Below are positions 7,333 through 15,324 of a stretch of 39,033 nucleotides of DNA, in pieces. Each line of letters opens with the position of its first letter. Within the stretch, counting starts at the first letter, position 1. Made by a program: the position numbers and the translations under genes. The DNA is taken from contig CAJLCG010000009.1 of the NCBI GenBank assembly GCA_905205085.1, positions 1 through 39,033 on the forward strand, read 5' to 3'. The notes under the pieces are model-generated. The model was not told where the DNA came from and made no database searches. It worked only from the letters and a program-made list of their open reading frames with translations. The DNA comes from an uncultured Oscillospiraceae bacterium (lineage in GTDB: Bacteria; Bacillota; Clostridia; Oscillospirales; Oscillospiraceae).

Positions 7333-8199
7333 ATGATCACCACGTACCATAAGGAATACAGCGACTGTTTGGGTCGGGACATGGAATTTAAGGTCTATGG
7401 CTCCGGCGGTAAGCCGGTGCTGGCCATTCCCAGTGAAAAGGGCCGTTTCTTCCAGTGGGAAGAGACCGGGATGGTGGACGCGCTGAAGTCGGAGCTGGAG
7501 CGGCACCGCCTGCAGCTGTTTGTGGCCGACACCATCGACGCGGAGACGGTGTGCAATCAGTGGGGGGACCCCTACCACCGGGTGCGGATGCACGAGGGGT
7601 GGTACCACTATGTGGTGGATGAACTGGTCCCCCGCATCGGGGAGATGAACGCCACCGGGCAGGACCTGCTGGTGGTGGGCTGCTCCATGGGCGGCTATCA
7701 TGCGGCCAATTTCTTCCTGCGCCGCCCCGACCTGTTTGATGGGATGATCGCCCTGTCGGGCGCGTACGATACGTACGGGATGTATCAGGGCTATATGGAC
7801 GAGGTGGCCTATGCCAATGACCCCTGCGTCAGCCTGTCTGGGATGTCCCTGGACCACCCCTATATCGACATGTTCAACCGCCGCCGCATGGTGTTCTGCT
7901 GCGGGCAGGGGGCGGGGGAGGAGAACTCTCTGGCTGCCACCCGCCGTCTGGAGCAAGTGTTTCTGCGCAAGGGTATCCGGGCCCGGATGGATTACTGGGG
8001 CTTTGATGTGGACCACAGCTGGTTCTGGTGGAACCAGCAGATGCCCTACTTCCTGCCTTACGTCCTGGGGGAGGAGCCCTGGCCGCCCAGGGCCAGACAG
8101 GACCGGGAGGAGCCGGAGCATACCTACTACCCCTACTATCCCTACTCCCCCTTCCCGCCACGGGAGCGGCTGCTCTACTTTGAAGAGGACTTTGATTGA
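7333..8199 (+). CDS. Alpha/beta-hydrolase esterase
   Basis: A 288-residue protein of the putative-esterase (EstA / esterase D-like) family. The nucleophile elbow is GCSMGG (116-121, Ser118) and the catalytic histidine is likely the one in DVDHSWFWW near residue 233; an acidic partner lies between them. No signal peptide is visible, so it should act in the cytoplasm; the substrate is unknown. The start ATG follows GGAGGTG. After the fold the protein carries an unusual Tyr/Pro tail (TYYPYYPYSPFPP) and an acidic end. The gene ends in a strong terminator and has its own promoter. Confidence 0.85.
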   Translation: MITTYHKEYSDCLGRDMEFKVYGSGGKPVLAIPSEKGRFFQWEETGMVDALKSELERHRLQLFVADTIDAETVCNQWGDPYHRVRMHEGWYHYVVDELVPRIGEMNATGQDLLVVGCSMGGYHAANFFLRRPDLFDGMIALSGAYDTYGMYQGYMDEVAYANDPCVSLSGMSLDHPYIDMFNRRRMVFCCGQGAGEENSLAATRRLEQVFLRKGIRARMDYWGFDVDHSWFWWNQQMPYFLPYVLGEEPWPPRARQDREEPEHTYYPYYPYSPFPPRERLLYFEEDFD

Positions 8200-8200
8200 G

Positions 8201-8240
8201 AAAAAAGAACCGTTTTCCTTCGGGAAAACGGTTCTTTTTT
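8201..8240 (+). terminator. Strong terminator after the esterase gene
   Basis: An 18-bp stem (8201-8218 with 8223-8240) with a TTCG tetraloop; the 3' arm ends in T7. The A-rich 5' arm means it may also stop minus-strand transcription of the SLH gene. Confidence 0.9.
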
Positions 8241-8313
8241 TGGCTTAGGCTGTCATTGTGGGCTGGAGCGGTTTGACTGAGAGACCCGGGTTAAGAAGTG
8301 CGGGCAGAGTGGG

Positions 8314-9171
8314 TTATGTGCCGGGATGGCATACTCCGCAGGGGGAATAGCCGGCTTGTTGTGCCTCAGCGGCCGTATCAAACCAGATTTCGTTTTCTTC
8401 CAAAATCTTTTCTGCATATCGACAGCTGGGGTCATGGTATTTATCCGATTCCAGGCTGCCTACAAAAGTTCCTTCCTTTTTTACCGGCGGTTGGGGATCT
8501 CCGCCACCCTGCTGGCCGGAACCTTTCTTGGCCGATTCATACTGTGACGAAGTAAAGACACCCTCGTTGATCATCTTTTGCGCTAAGGTAGTGTCTTTGC
8601 CGTTCTCCTTTGCATCCAGTGCGGCCCAGGATACCAGTGCCACATCTCCCCGCAGGAAAGTTGTGTTCTGTGCAGAATATTTTCCGCCGGTAATTCCCAA
8701 CCGGTCGGTCAGAATCCAAGCCTGATCCCACTGAAAGTCGGTGCCGCTTTCATACCCCAGTGCGCTCAGAACGAAGGTTAAGAACTGAGAAGCAGTGATA
8801 GGCTGATTTCCGCCATAGGTTGTTGCGGAAAGACCTGACGTCAAATGATGGGCATAGGCATAGCCCACATAGGGTTTGGCCCAAGGCTCAACGTCCGTAA
8901 AGGGAATGTCCCAATTTCCTGCTTGTGCGTCCTCTGTCTTTCCGATCAGAGCGACGAGCATCGTAATTGCCTCGTTACGGGTAGGAGCACGATCCAGCTC
9001 ATATACCGGGGTACCGTCACTATTGGTTCCTGTCCCGCCAAAAAGCCCCAGTGTATACAGGGCATCGGCAGCATCTTTGGGCTGGATATCCGCTGCAAGT
9101 GCGCTTGGGATCATAGACAGAATCAGCATCAGTGACAGAAACATCCCAAGCCATCGATTTATCCGTCTCAT
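8314..9171 (-). CDS. Secreted SLH-domain protein with Ada-like zinc-binding tail
   Basis: A ~285-residue exported protein. A signal peptide (basic MRRINRW, hydrophobic core, cleavage after SALA near residue 27) is followed by three S-layer-homology repeats (about 30-75, 85-135 and 140-185) that should anchor it to cell-wall polymer. A Gly/Gln/Pro linker leads to a C-terminal ~50-residue domain with HDPSCRYA and PCGVC, the H/C-C-C zinc ligand pattern of the Ada-type domain often attached to nucleases and ComEC. Here no nuclease is attached. The ATG at 9171 fits the GGAGG site best; two ATGs up to 18 bases upstream are in frame. Its role is unknown. Confidence 0.82.
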   Translation of the reverse strand: MRRINRWLGMFLSLMLILSMIPSALAADIQPKDAADALYTLGLFGGTGTNSDGTPVYELDRAPTRNEAITMLVALIGKTEDAQAGNWDIPFTDVEPWAKPYVGYAYAHHLTSGLSATTYGGNQPITASQFLTFVLSALGYESGTDFQWDQAWILTDRLGITGGKYSAQNTTFLRGDVALVSWAALDAKENGKDTTLAQKMINEGVFTSSQYESAKKGSGQQGGGDPQPPVKKEGTFVGSLESDKYHDPSCRYAEKILEENEIWFDTAAEAQQAGYSPCGVCHPGT

Positions 9172-9235
9172 ATCCATTCTCCTCCACATTTTTTGGTTTC
9201 AAGCAAAAAAATCTATTCCTTGCTCTTGCCACACC

Positions 9236-9264
9236 ATTGTATCACAAATTCCATATGATACCAA
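9236..9264 (-). promoter_or_regulatory. Promoter of the SLH / zinc-tail gene
   Basis: On the minus strand: -35 TTGGTA (9259-9264), 17-nt spacer, -10 TACAAT (9236-9241). It lies about 65 bases upstream of the start codon in an AT-rich stretch. Confidence 0.65.
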
Positions 9265-9311
9265 AAATATTTTTAATCTTTCGCTCTGATTTAGTTGCTG
9301 GGAGGGTGAAG

Positions 9312-9971
9312 TTATATATTTCCCGTTTTCCGACACAGATATTGTAAATAGGCTCCCAGGGTAATGCCGTCCGTAATGGTGCCGTCGGCTACCTGCTGCG
9401 CCATCTCCTCCGGAGTGACCCAGCGCAAACCGTGGATGCCCTCTCCATTGTCGGCGGGGATATTCACGTGCCCCACCTGGGCACAGAATACCTGTACCTT
9501 TCCTGCGCTGATGCCGGTATCCGTCTGAATCTCCCCCAAAAACTCCAGCTCCTCCGAGGCAATGCGGACACCCAGCTCTTCCCACAGCTCCTTGGCCCCG
9601 TTCTCTGCCGGGGTCAGGTCTTCCCCAAAGCCCCGGGGAAATTCTCCCCCGCTCTCCATACGGGGAGGATGGCGGAAAATGGACAGGAGGCCAAAGCGGC
9701 CATTCCGGCAGGGAATCACCACCACGCCGTTGCTTTTGTGTGGGTAGACCACCCGGGCGTAGGTGTACAGCTCCCCGTTTTCCCGCATACACAAGTCGGC
9801 CAGCACAAAGTAGTAGGGCGAGTTGTCGTAGACGACCCCTACCGGCCTGCCGGTGGAGGCAGAGTAACCCCGCAGCGTCTCCTCGTCCATGCAGAGGGGA
9901 ATCTGGTCTGAAGGAACAAAGAGCTCAGGCCGCCGGGCGGCTAACTGAAAATACTGAGTGATCGAGTCCAT
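9312..9971 (-). CDS. Nudix hydrolase
   Basis: A 219-residue protein with a Nudix fold in its second half; such enzymes cleave nucleoside diphosphates linked to another group. The Nudix box is a variant: the EFPRGFGE lead-in and KELWEELGV core are present, with Lys in place of the usual Arg and a shortened spacing between the Gly and the REUXEEXGU part. I have seen this PRGFGE form in a Bacillota subfamily, so it is probably functional, but the substrate is not predictable. The start follows AAAGGAGA. The first ~75 residues are family-specific and show no known motif. Confidence 0.83.
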   Translation of the reverse strand: MDSITQYFQLAARRPELFVPSDQIPLCMDEETLRGYSASTGRPVGVVYDNSPYYFVLADLCMRENGELYTYARVVYPHKSNGVVVIPCRNGRFGLLSIFRHPPRMESGGEFPRGFGEDLTPAENGAKELWEELGVRIASEELEFLGEIQTDTGISAGKVQVFCAQVGHVNIPADNGEGIHGLRWVTPEEMAQQVADGTITDGITLGAYLQYLCRKTGNI

Positions 9972-10029
9972 ACCGGTCTCCTTTCGCCGAAATATCCGGA
10001 AGAAATCAGTCGGGATCTTCTATGCCAAC

Positions 10030-10058
10030 ATCATAATATACACAGAAAAAAGCTGCAA
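10030..10058 (-). promoter_or_regulatory. Promoter of the Nudix gene, inside the upstream terminator
   Basis: On the minus strand: -35 TTGCAG (10053-10058), 17-nt spacer, -10 TATGAT (10030-10035). The -35 hexamer is part of the stem of the RpiR terminator hairpin. Confidence 0.55.
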
Positions 10059-10091
10059 GCCTTGCTTTGTTTGGCTTGCAGCTTTTCTTTT
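10046..10091 (-). terminator. Terminator of the ECF transporter operon
   Basis: A 14-bp stem AAAAGCTGCAAGCC / GGCTTGCAGCTTTT (10048-10061 with 10073-10086) with an 11-nt loop and T runs on both strands. It lies 25 bases after the RpiR stop codon. Confidence 0.85.
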
Positions 10092-10110
10092 GGCGGCGTA
10101 CAACAGGGGG

Positions 10111-10929
10111 TTACAGTTGCCCGCCATAGTCCTTTTTCATCTGGTGCAGACGCTCCAGGGCCTGGACACCCTCCGTGCCCAGCCGCTCGGTCACGGCCAC
10201 CACCAGGGCGTCGGCCAGGGCGGCGGGGGCGGCCATGGAGTGGTACTCCTTGGTCTCCCCGCGGTAGGCAAACAGGGAGATGTCGGCCCGCTCCTCCAGG
10301 GGCATACAGGTCCGGCTTACAAAGGCCAGGGTGCGGTAACCGGCACAGCGGCTTTGCTCCAGCAGGACCCGCCCCTCTTTGGACAGCTTGGAGAAGCTGA
10401 ACAGAATCACCGTGTCGCCCTCTCCCGCCTGGGCCAGCCCCTCCAGCAGCTCGGAGCCTCCCGAGGGCAGCAAAGAGACATTCAGCCCAAGACGGCGCAG
10501 GCGAAAATGCAGCATCTGAGCCAGGGCAGCGGAGGCATTTTTCCCGTGAATGAAGATCCGGCGGGCTCCTGCCACAGACTCTACGCCCCGCTGAAACTCC
10601 GCCTCATCCAGCTGCTGGGCGGTTTTGCTCAGACAGAGCTGCTGGCGTTCCAGCCAGGCCGTGGGAGAGAAGCCGCCCCCCTGGCCCAGAGTACCCGCCA
10701 TTTTAGCTGCCGGGCCGGCAGACTGCTCCATCACCAGGGCCTTTAACGCCTTATAGTCCCGGCAGCCCACATGGCGGGCAAACCGGGACACGGTGGCGTC
10801 CGACATCTCCAGCGTCTGGGCCAGCTGGCCGATGGATAAATACAGGAAGGTATCCCGGTTGGTGTTGATAAACTCCAGGATCTTTTGTTCCGCCCGGGTC
10901 AGGTCCCCGGCGTCCACAGAAAACTGCAT
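10111..10929 (-). CDS. RpiR/MurR-family transcriptional regulator
   Basis: A 272-residue regulator: an N-terminal helix-turn-helix of the RpiR type (about residues 10-75, with LSIGQLAQTLEMSDATVSRF) and a C-terminal SIS domain (about 110-245, IFIHGKNASAALAQ and ILFSFSKLSKEG) that normally binds a phosphosugar. It is the last gene of a five-gene operon with an ECF transporter and a PHP hydrolase, so it probably controls that operon. The ligand could therefore be a phosphorylated intermediate made from the imported compound, but nothing in the sequence names it. Confidence 0.9.
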   Translation of the reverse strand: MQFSVDAGDLTRAEQKILEFINTNRDTFLYLSIGQLAQTLEMSDATVSRFARHVGCRDYKALKALVMEQSAGPAAKMAGTLGQGGGFSPTAWLERQQLCLSKTAQQLDEAEFQRGVESVAGARRIFIHGKNASAALAQMLHFRLRRLGLNVSLLPSGGSELLEGLAQAGEGDTVILFSFSKLSKEGRVLLEQSRCAGYRTLAFVSRTCMPLEERADISLFAYRGETKEYHSMAAPAALADALVVAVTERLGTEGVQALERLHQMKKDYGGQL

Positions 10930-10949
10930 GATGGTGTCTCTCCGTTTCT

Positions 10950-11747
10950 TCAGGCAGAGACCGCTTTGGTCAGTACTGCCACATAGTCGCCGCCCAGGGC
11001 GTAAATCTCCTTGAGAGAGCGCTTGAGCAGGCAGGCGGTGCGCACCTGGAAGGCTGCGCTGTCGGCCAGCTGGATCTCATACCGTCCAGCTTGCATCTCC
11101 CGGTGCATCTCCTCCACCGTGTCAAAGGTGCCTTCAAAGCAGGTGGCAATGCAGCCGTACTGCACGGCCTGGTGGGTGTCGCTGCCCGATACCACCGGGA
11201 TATCCAGCTTCTGTCCCAGGTCATAGGTCAGGCGCTGGGTGCGCTCCTGGTCTAGCGCCATGTCCTTGCCGTTCAGGTCCAGAAAGTCCAGCCGCTTCAG
11301 CTGCTCCAGGGGCAGCTCTGGCACATGGCCGGGAGCGCGGTAGGGGTGGCCGCAGCCCACCAGGACAGGATACTGCTCAAACAGGTCCATGAGTTTTTCA
11401 AAGGGCAGAAATTTTCCCTTCCCCTTGTAGGGCTCCAGCTGGCGGTTGAGCTCCAGAATGGCCTCCAGAGGGCCTACCGACAGGATGTGTCCCCCTTCGG
11501 CTACATCGGTCTCCATGCCGGGAAAGATGCGCAGGCCGTTGGAAAGCTCCAGGGTATCGCCCACCCGGCGGCTCTGGGAGGCGAGATAACCGTACAGGTC
11601 GGAAAACTGGAGGGTGTTGAAGTGCTCGGTGAGGCAGAGAGCGTCCAGCCCGGCCCGGCGGGCCTCGCCGAAGAGCCAGTCAGTGTATGCGGTGGAAAAG
11701 GGCAGCTTTTTGGCCAGCTTCCCGTGGGTATGAAAATCAAGACGCAA
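10950..11747 (-). CDS. PHP-domain phosphoesterase-like hydrolase
   Basis: A ~265-residue PHP-superfamily protein. Metal-binding motifs are present in order: DFHTHG near the N-terminus, CLTEHFN, GMETD, GCGHPYRAPGH and GSDTHQ. PHP proteins hydrolyse phosphate esters or related bonds using two or three divalent metals. I place the start at the TTG (11747) because an AAGG site precedes it and the DFHTHG motif then sits at residues 4-9; an upstream ATG would overlap the transporter gene by 43 bases. It follows the ECF T-component gene after 17 bases and precedes the RpiR gene, suggesting that it processes the imported substrate or its phosphorylated form. Confidence 0.82.
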   Translation of the reverse strand: MRLDFHTHGKLAKKLPFSTAYTDWLFGEARRAGLDALCLTEHFNTLQFSDLYGYLASQSRRVGDTLELSNGLRIFPGMETDVAEGGHILSVGPLEAILELNRQLEPYKGKGKFLPFEKLMDLFEQYPVLVGCGHPYRAPGHVPELPLEQLKRLDFLDLNGKDMALDQERTQRLTYDLGQKLDIPVVSGSDTHQAVQYGCIATCFEGTFDTVEEMHREMQAGRYEIQLADSAAFQVRTACLLKRSLKEIYALGGDYVAVLTKAVSA

Positions 11748-11764
11748 GAAAATAACCTTCTTTC

Positions 11765-12604
11765 TTATGACAGCAGGGTAGAGGCCAGCAGAGCTGCCGT
11801 CATCCACAAAAAGGAGACGGCCAGAAACAGCAGATCGTTGTAGGTGACCTTCAGGGAGGCCAGCTTGATCTTTTTCACCGCCTTGCTGCTGGCGGCGTAG
11901 CGGTAGCCCCGCAGCTCCAGAGCCTCCACGGTGGTGCGGGAGCGCTTGGCGGTGTTGAGCATCAGGGGGTAGAAGGCGTGCATGATGACCTTGACCTGAT
12001 AGATGAGGTAGCGCACCTTGCCCATCAGGGTGTCATGGGCGGGAGGATTGCCCCGCAAACGGTAGGACAGCAGCACGTTCTGAAATTCCTCCATCAGCAT
12101 GGGCAGCATCCGGTAGGAGTAGGAGATGGAAAAGCTCAGCCGCTCGGGGCAGCCGTACCACAAAAGGCCGTTGGACAGCCGGTCGGGGTCCAGGCCGGAG
12201 AACACGGTCACCGAGGCCAGAGAGATGGTGGCCACCTTCAAGGTGAGCACCAGCAGCGGGGCAATGGCGGAGGCATCGCCGCCAAAGAACAGGGTGACCA
12301 GAAACAGATAGCCCGTCTGGGAGAACACACCCAGCGCAAAGAGGAACAGCACCAGCCCGGCCACCCGGGCCAGCACCGTGGTGGCCATCACCAGAGTGAA
12401 GCAGCCCAGCAGCAGGGGAATGTCATTTAAAAACCAGGGTACCAGACCGAAGAACAGATACCACACCAGCAGGATGCGGGGATCCAGGGCGGCGATGACG
12501 GTGTCGTCGTTGCCGTAGGCGTTTTTCAGCACCTGGCTGCGGAGAAAGTCCATAGAGAATTTGTCCAGCAGGTTGTCGGACAGCTTGGCCATCATTTTTT
12601 CCAT
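11765..12604 (-). CDS. ECF transporter transmembrane T component (EcfT / CbiQ family)
   Basis: A 279-residue integral membrane protein with five or six hydrophobic segments. The T-component signature motifs that couple to the two ATPase domains are visible as SYRLRG and EALELRGY (about residues 175 and 230). It would link the S component to the ATPases and move the substrate inward. The ATG directly follows the stop codon of the ATPase gene, with AGGAGGTG inside that gene's end, so the two are translationally coupled. Confidence 0.9.
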   Translation of the reverse strand: MEKMMAKLSDNLLDKFSMDFLRSQVLKNAYGNDDTVIAALDPRILLVWYLFFGLVPWFLNDIPLLLGCFTLVMATTVLARVAGLVLFLFALGVFSQTGYLFLVTLFFGGDASAIAPLLVLTLKVATISLASVTVFSGLDPDRLSNGLLWYGCPERLSFSISYSYRMLPMLMEEFQNVLLSYRLRGNPPAHDTLMGKVRYLIYQVKVIMHAFYPLMLNTAKRSRTTVEALELRGYRYAASSKAVKKIKLASLKVTYNDLLFLAVSFLWMTAALLASTLLS

Positions 12605-14296
12605 TTATGACACCTCCTGAAAGCATGCGGCAAATTCGTCAATGGTATAGCACAGTGCGTTGGGGTTGAGACTGCGGGCCATGGTGAAGATTTCCGGCGG
12701 GCGGATGCCCACCTGCTGGGCCACATCCTGGCGGGAAAAGATCTCGTCCACCGGTCCGTCGGCCACCACCTTGCCCTGACACAGCACCACCACCCGGTCG
12801 GCCCACTGGCATACCAGCTGCATGTCGTGGGTGGCGATGACGGCGGTCTGGATCACGTCCTTCATGTCGGTGAGCACAGACAGGATCTCACGCCGGGTGG
12901 CAATGTCCAGGTTGGCGGTGGGCTCATCCAGCAGCAGGATGCCGGGGTTGAGAGCGATGCCGATGGCCAGACTGGCCCGGCGCATCTGTCCGCCAGACAT
13001 AAGCCGCCCATCCCGCTGGGCCAGCTCGGTAAGCCGGAAGCGCTCCAGCAGCTGACGGGTGCGCTCCTGCCAGTCGTGCTCCCCCCGGACCCGCATGGCG
13101 TAGGCGATGTCGGCCTGGATGGAGTCCTGAATAAACATCTCCTCCGGGTTCTGATAGACCAGAGAGACCTGCCGGGACAGCTCCTCGGCGGGCTTATCCC
13201 CGATGGGAGAGCCAAACAGAGAGACCGTGCCAGCCTTGGGCCGCAGCAGGCCCACCATCAGCTTCATCAGGGTGGATTTGCCCGCCCCGTTGGAGCCGAT
13301 GAGAGCCACCTTTTCTCCCCGGCGCAGCTCCAGGTTCAGGTCCTGAAAGACGGTGCGGGGCTCCCCTTTGACCGAGCGGTAGGAGAGCTCCACGTTGGAG
13401 AAGGTGACAGCCGTCTCCTCTCCCGGCTCCGGCTTGGAGCGGGAGGGAGCGGGGTGGAAGGCCAAAGAGGCAAAGGCCTGTCTGCCCTCCTCCACTGTGG
13501 TGGGCAGGCGGTCCAGGCCGGGGAGGTGTCCCTCCCTTTTCAGACGGTAGGCCGCCTGGGTGACCTGGGGCGGGAAGATGTTGCAGGCCTCCAGCTCCTC
13601 CACCCGCTGCAAAGCCTCGCCGGTGGGCAGCATCCACTGTACCTGTCCGTCCTTCATCAGCAGCACATGCTTGCAGTAATCGGCAATGTACTCGGTGTGG
13701 TGCTCGATGACGATGATGGTCTTGCCCTGCTGGTTGAGGTGACGCAGCACCTCATAGATCCGGTCAGCGTGCATGGGGTCCAGCTGGGCGATGGGCTCGT
13801 CCAGAATGAGAATGTCTGGCCCCAGAGATACTGCGCCAGCCAGGGCCAGCAGGTGGGTCTGGCCGCCGGACAGCTGCCAGACATACTCCTCCTCCCGGCC
13901 CTCCAGACCGCACTGCCGCAAAGCAGTCCTGCCCCGCGCCAGGTAGTCGGGGAAGGCGTAGTTGAGACAGGAGTAGGACGCATCGTCCAGCACGGTGGGC
14001 CGCACAATCTGATTTTCAAAGTCCTGATAGACGTAGCCCACCTTCTGAGCCAGAGCGCCTACATCGGTAGTCAGGGTGTCCAGACCGTGAATTTTGGTGC
14101 TTCCCTGATAGCTCCCTGTAATAAAATGAGGGATCAGTCCATTCAGGACTTTACACAAGGTGGACTTCCCGCAGCCGTTGTTGCCAACGACTGCCAGGAA
14201 GTCCCCTTGCGGAATGGTTAGGGAGATATGTTTCAGGGTGGGCTGGGGCGCGCCGGGGTAGGTGTAGGTGAGGTCTTGGATTTCAACTGCATTCAT
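12605..14296 (-). CDS. ECF transporter ATPase, two fused ATP-binding domains
   Basis: A 563-residue protein made of two ABC ATPase domains in one chain. Domain 1 has Walker A GNNGCGKST, signature LSGGQ and Walker B ILILDEP; domain 2 (from about residue 300) has GSNGAGKST, MSGGQ and ILLLDEP. Both domains look catalytically complete, so this single gene replaces separate EcfA1 and EcfA2. The ATG at 14296 starts one base after the stop of the S-component gene; a slightly longer frame would overlap it. The order S, fused AA, T resembles group I ECF systems with dedicated ATPases, such as ykoEDC. Confidence 0.92.
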   Translation of the reverse strand: MNAVEIQDLTYTYPGAPQPTLKHISLTIPQGDFLAVVGNNGCGKSTLCKVLNGLIPHFITGSYQGSTKIHGLDTLTTDVGALAQKVGYVYQDFENQIVRPTVLDDASYSCLNYAFPDYLARGRTALRQCGLEGREEEYVWQLSGGQTHLLALAGAVSLGPDILILDEPIAQLDPMHADRIYEVLRHLNQQGKTIIVIEHHTEYIADYCKHVLLMKDGQVQWMLPTGEALQRVEELEACNIFPPQVTQAAYRLKREGHLPGLDRLPTTVEEGRQAFASLAFHPAPSRSKPEPGEETAVTFSNVELSYRSVKGEPRTVFQDLNLELRRGEKVALIGSNGAGKSTLMKLMVGLLRPKAGTVSLFGSPIGDKPAEELSRQVSLVYQNPEEMFIQDSIQADIAYAMRVRGEHDWQERTRQLLERFRLTELAQRDGRLMSGGQMRRASLAIGIALNPGILLLDEPTANLDIATRREILSVLTDMKDVIQTAVIATHDMQLVCQWADRVVVLCQGKVVADGPVDEIFSRQDVAQQVGIRPPEIFTMARSLNPNALCYTIDEFAACFQEVS

Positions 14297-14297
14297 C

Positions 14298-15140
14298 TTA
14301 GCCCACCGCACCGGCCTTGCCGTTCTTCTTCATCACCAGCAGGACCGCCACAGCCAGAACGGCGGCCACCAGCATGCCGGCAGCCAGGGCGGTGCCGCTC
14401 TCGGCCCACTCGGCCTCCCAGTCGATGAGGGACATGCCGGCGGTGGCGGCCAGCTCAGCCACGACCGCACACACAAAGCCGATGATACATACCACGATGG
14501 CCTTGGGGCTGATACCGGAGACGGCGCTGTCAGGGGTGCGGGGCTGCATGCCCACCAGGGGCTCGATCTTACCGTACAGCTTGGGTACCAGGTACAGGGT
14601 GGGCAGCAGGCAGAACAGGATGCCGGAGAAGAACAGGTCGTTGCAGAAGGCGAAGCCCTCGGTGGCAAAGACGCTCTCGGGCAGACCCTCCACCGCCTCA
14701 AAGTCCTCCACGGCAAACTGGACCTTGGCGATGTCCACCACAGTGCCCATCAGCAGCTGGGCGGCGGTGCCGGTGATGGCGGCCACGCCTACCATGACCC
14801 GGTTGGCGGGGTCCTTGACCATGCGGCCGGCGATGTACACGCCGATGGTGACGGTAATGAACTTCTCCAGCTCGCCCAGGCCGCCGAACTGGCCCAGCAT
14901 GATCTCGCTGAATACCAGCTCGCCGGTGGCAGCGCCCAGGGCGGCGGACAGGGGATCAAAGAGCATGGACAGGGTCAGGGGAATAAACAGGAAATACTCC
15001 ACCGAGAACTCCACCAGGCCCACCTGGAACTTGGGGATCAGCTCGGTAAACAGGGTGGCCAGTCCGTACAGGGACATGGTCAGCACGAAGATCATCAGTT
15101 TCTGAGATTGTGTGGCAGAACGATTTTGGATGGTACTCAT
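14298..15140 (-). CDS. ECF transporter substrate-binding S component
   Basis: A 280-residue membrane protein with at least six hydrophobic segments, followed downstream by the ATPase and T-component genes. I recognise it as an S component by context and topology rather than by a family-specific signature. It is longer than the common ~200-residue S subunits because of a loop around residues 140-165 and an extra C-terminal membrane region. The start is ATG 15140 behind GGGAGG. No riboswitch such as a thiamine or cobalamin element is visible in the leader, so the vitamin or other substrate is open. Confidence 0.75.
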   Translation of the reverse strand: MSTIQNRSATQSQKLMIFVLTMSLYGLATLFTELIPKFQVGLVEFSVEYFLFIPLTLSMLFDPLSAALGAATGELVFSEIMLGQFGGLGELEKFITVTIGVYIAGRMVKDPANRVMVGVAAITGTAAQLLMGTVVDIAKVQFAVEDFEAVEGLPESVFATEGFAFCNDLFFSGILFCLLPTLYLVPKLYGKIEPLVGMQPRTPDSAVSGISPKAIVVCIIGFVCAVVAELAATAGMSLIDWEAEWAESGTALAAGMLVAAVLAVAVLLVMKKNGKAGAVG

Positions 15141-15188
15141 AGTAATAGCCTCCCACATAGATTTGTGTTTCTCTCTCACACGAGCACC

Positions 15189-15239
15189 AGTGTAGCAAAG
15201 CAATGTAAATCTGTCCTGCACGGAGATGTAAAATGTAAA
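15189..15239 (-). promoter_or_regulatory. Promoter and triple ATGTAAA site of the ECF operon
   Basis: On the minus strand a possible promoter has -35 AGGACA (15212-15217), 17-nt spacer and -10 TACACT (15189-15194). Three plus-strand copies of ATGTAAA (15203-15209, 15226-15232, 15233-15239) surround the -35; the last two are head to tail. They could be the operator of the RpiR protein at the end of the operon, but this is inference. Confidence 0.45.
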
Positions 15240-15270
15240 TGAAGTTTCATTGCTGCCCTGCATGAACATA

Positions 15271-15302
15271 AAAAGCGGGGGCGCTCCAACAGGAGCGCCC
15301 CC
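15271..15302 (-). terminator. Terminator of the glutaminase-symporter operon
   Basis: An 11-bp stem GGGGGCGCTCC / GGAGCGCCCCC (15277-15287 with 15292-15302) followed on the minus strand by GCTTTTTAT. Confidence 0.88.
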
Positions 15303-15324
15303 ATGTAGAAAGGGAGAGAAGAAA

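Noticed and set aside
15141..15270. Riboswitch in the ECF operon leader
   Set aside because: I looked for thiamine, cobalamin, FMN and preQ1-like conserved cores and saw none; only the ATGTAAA repeats stand out.
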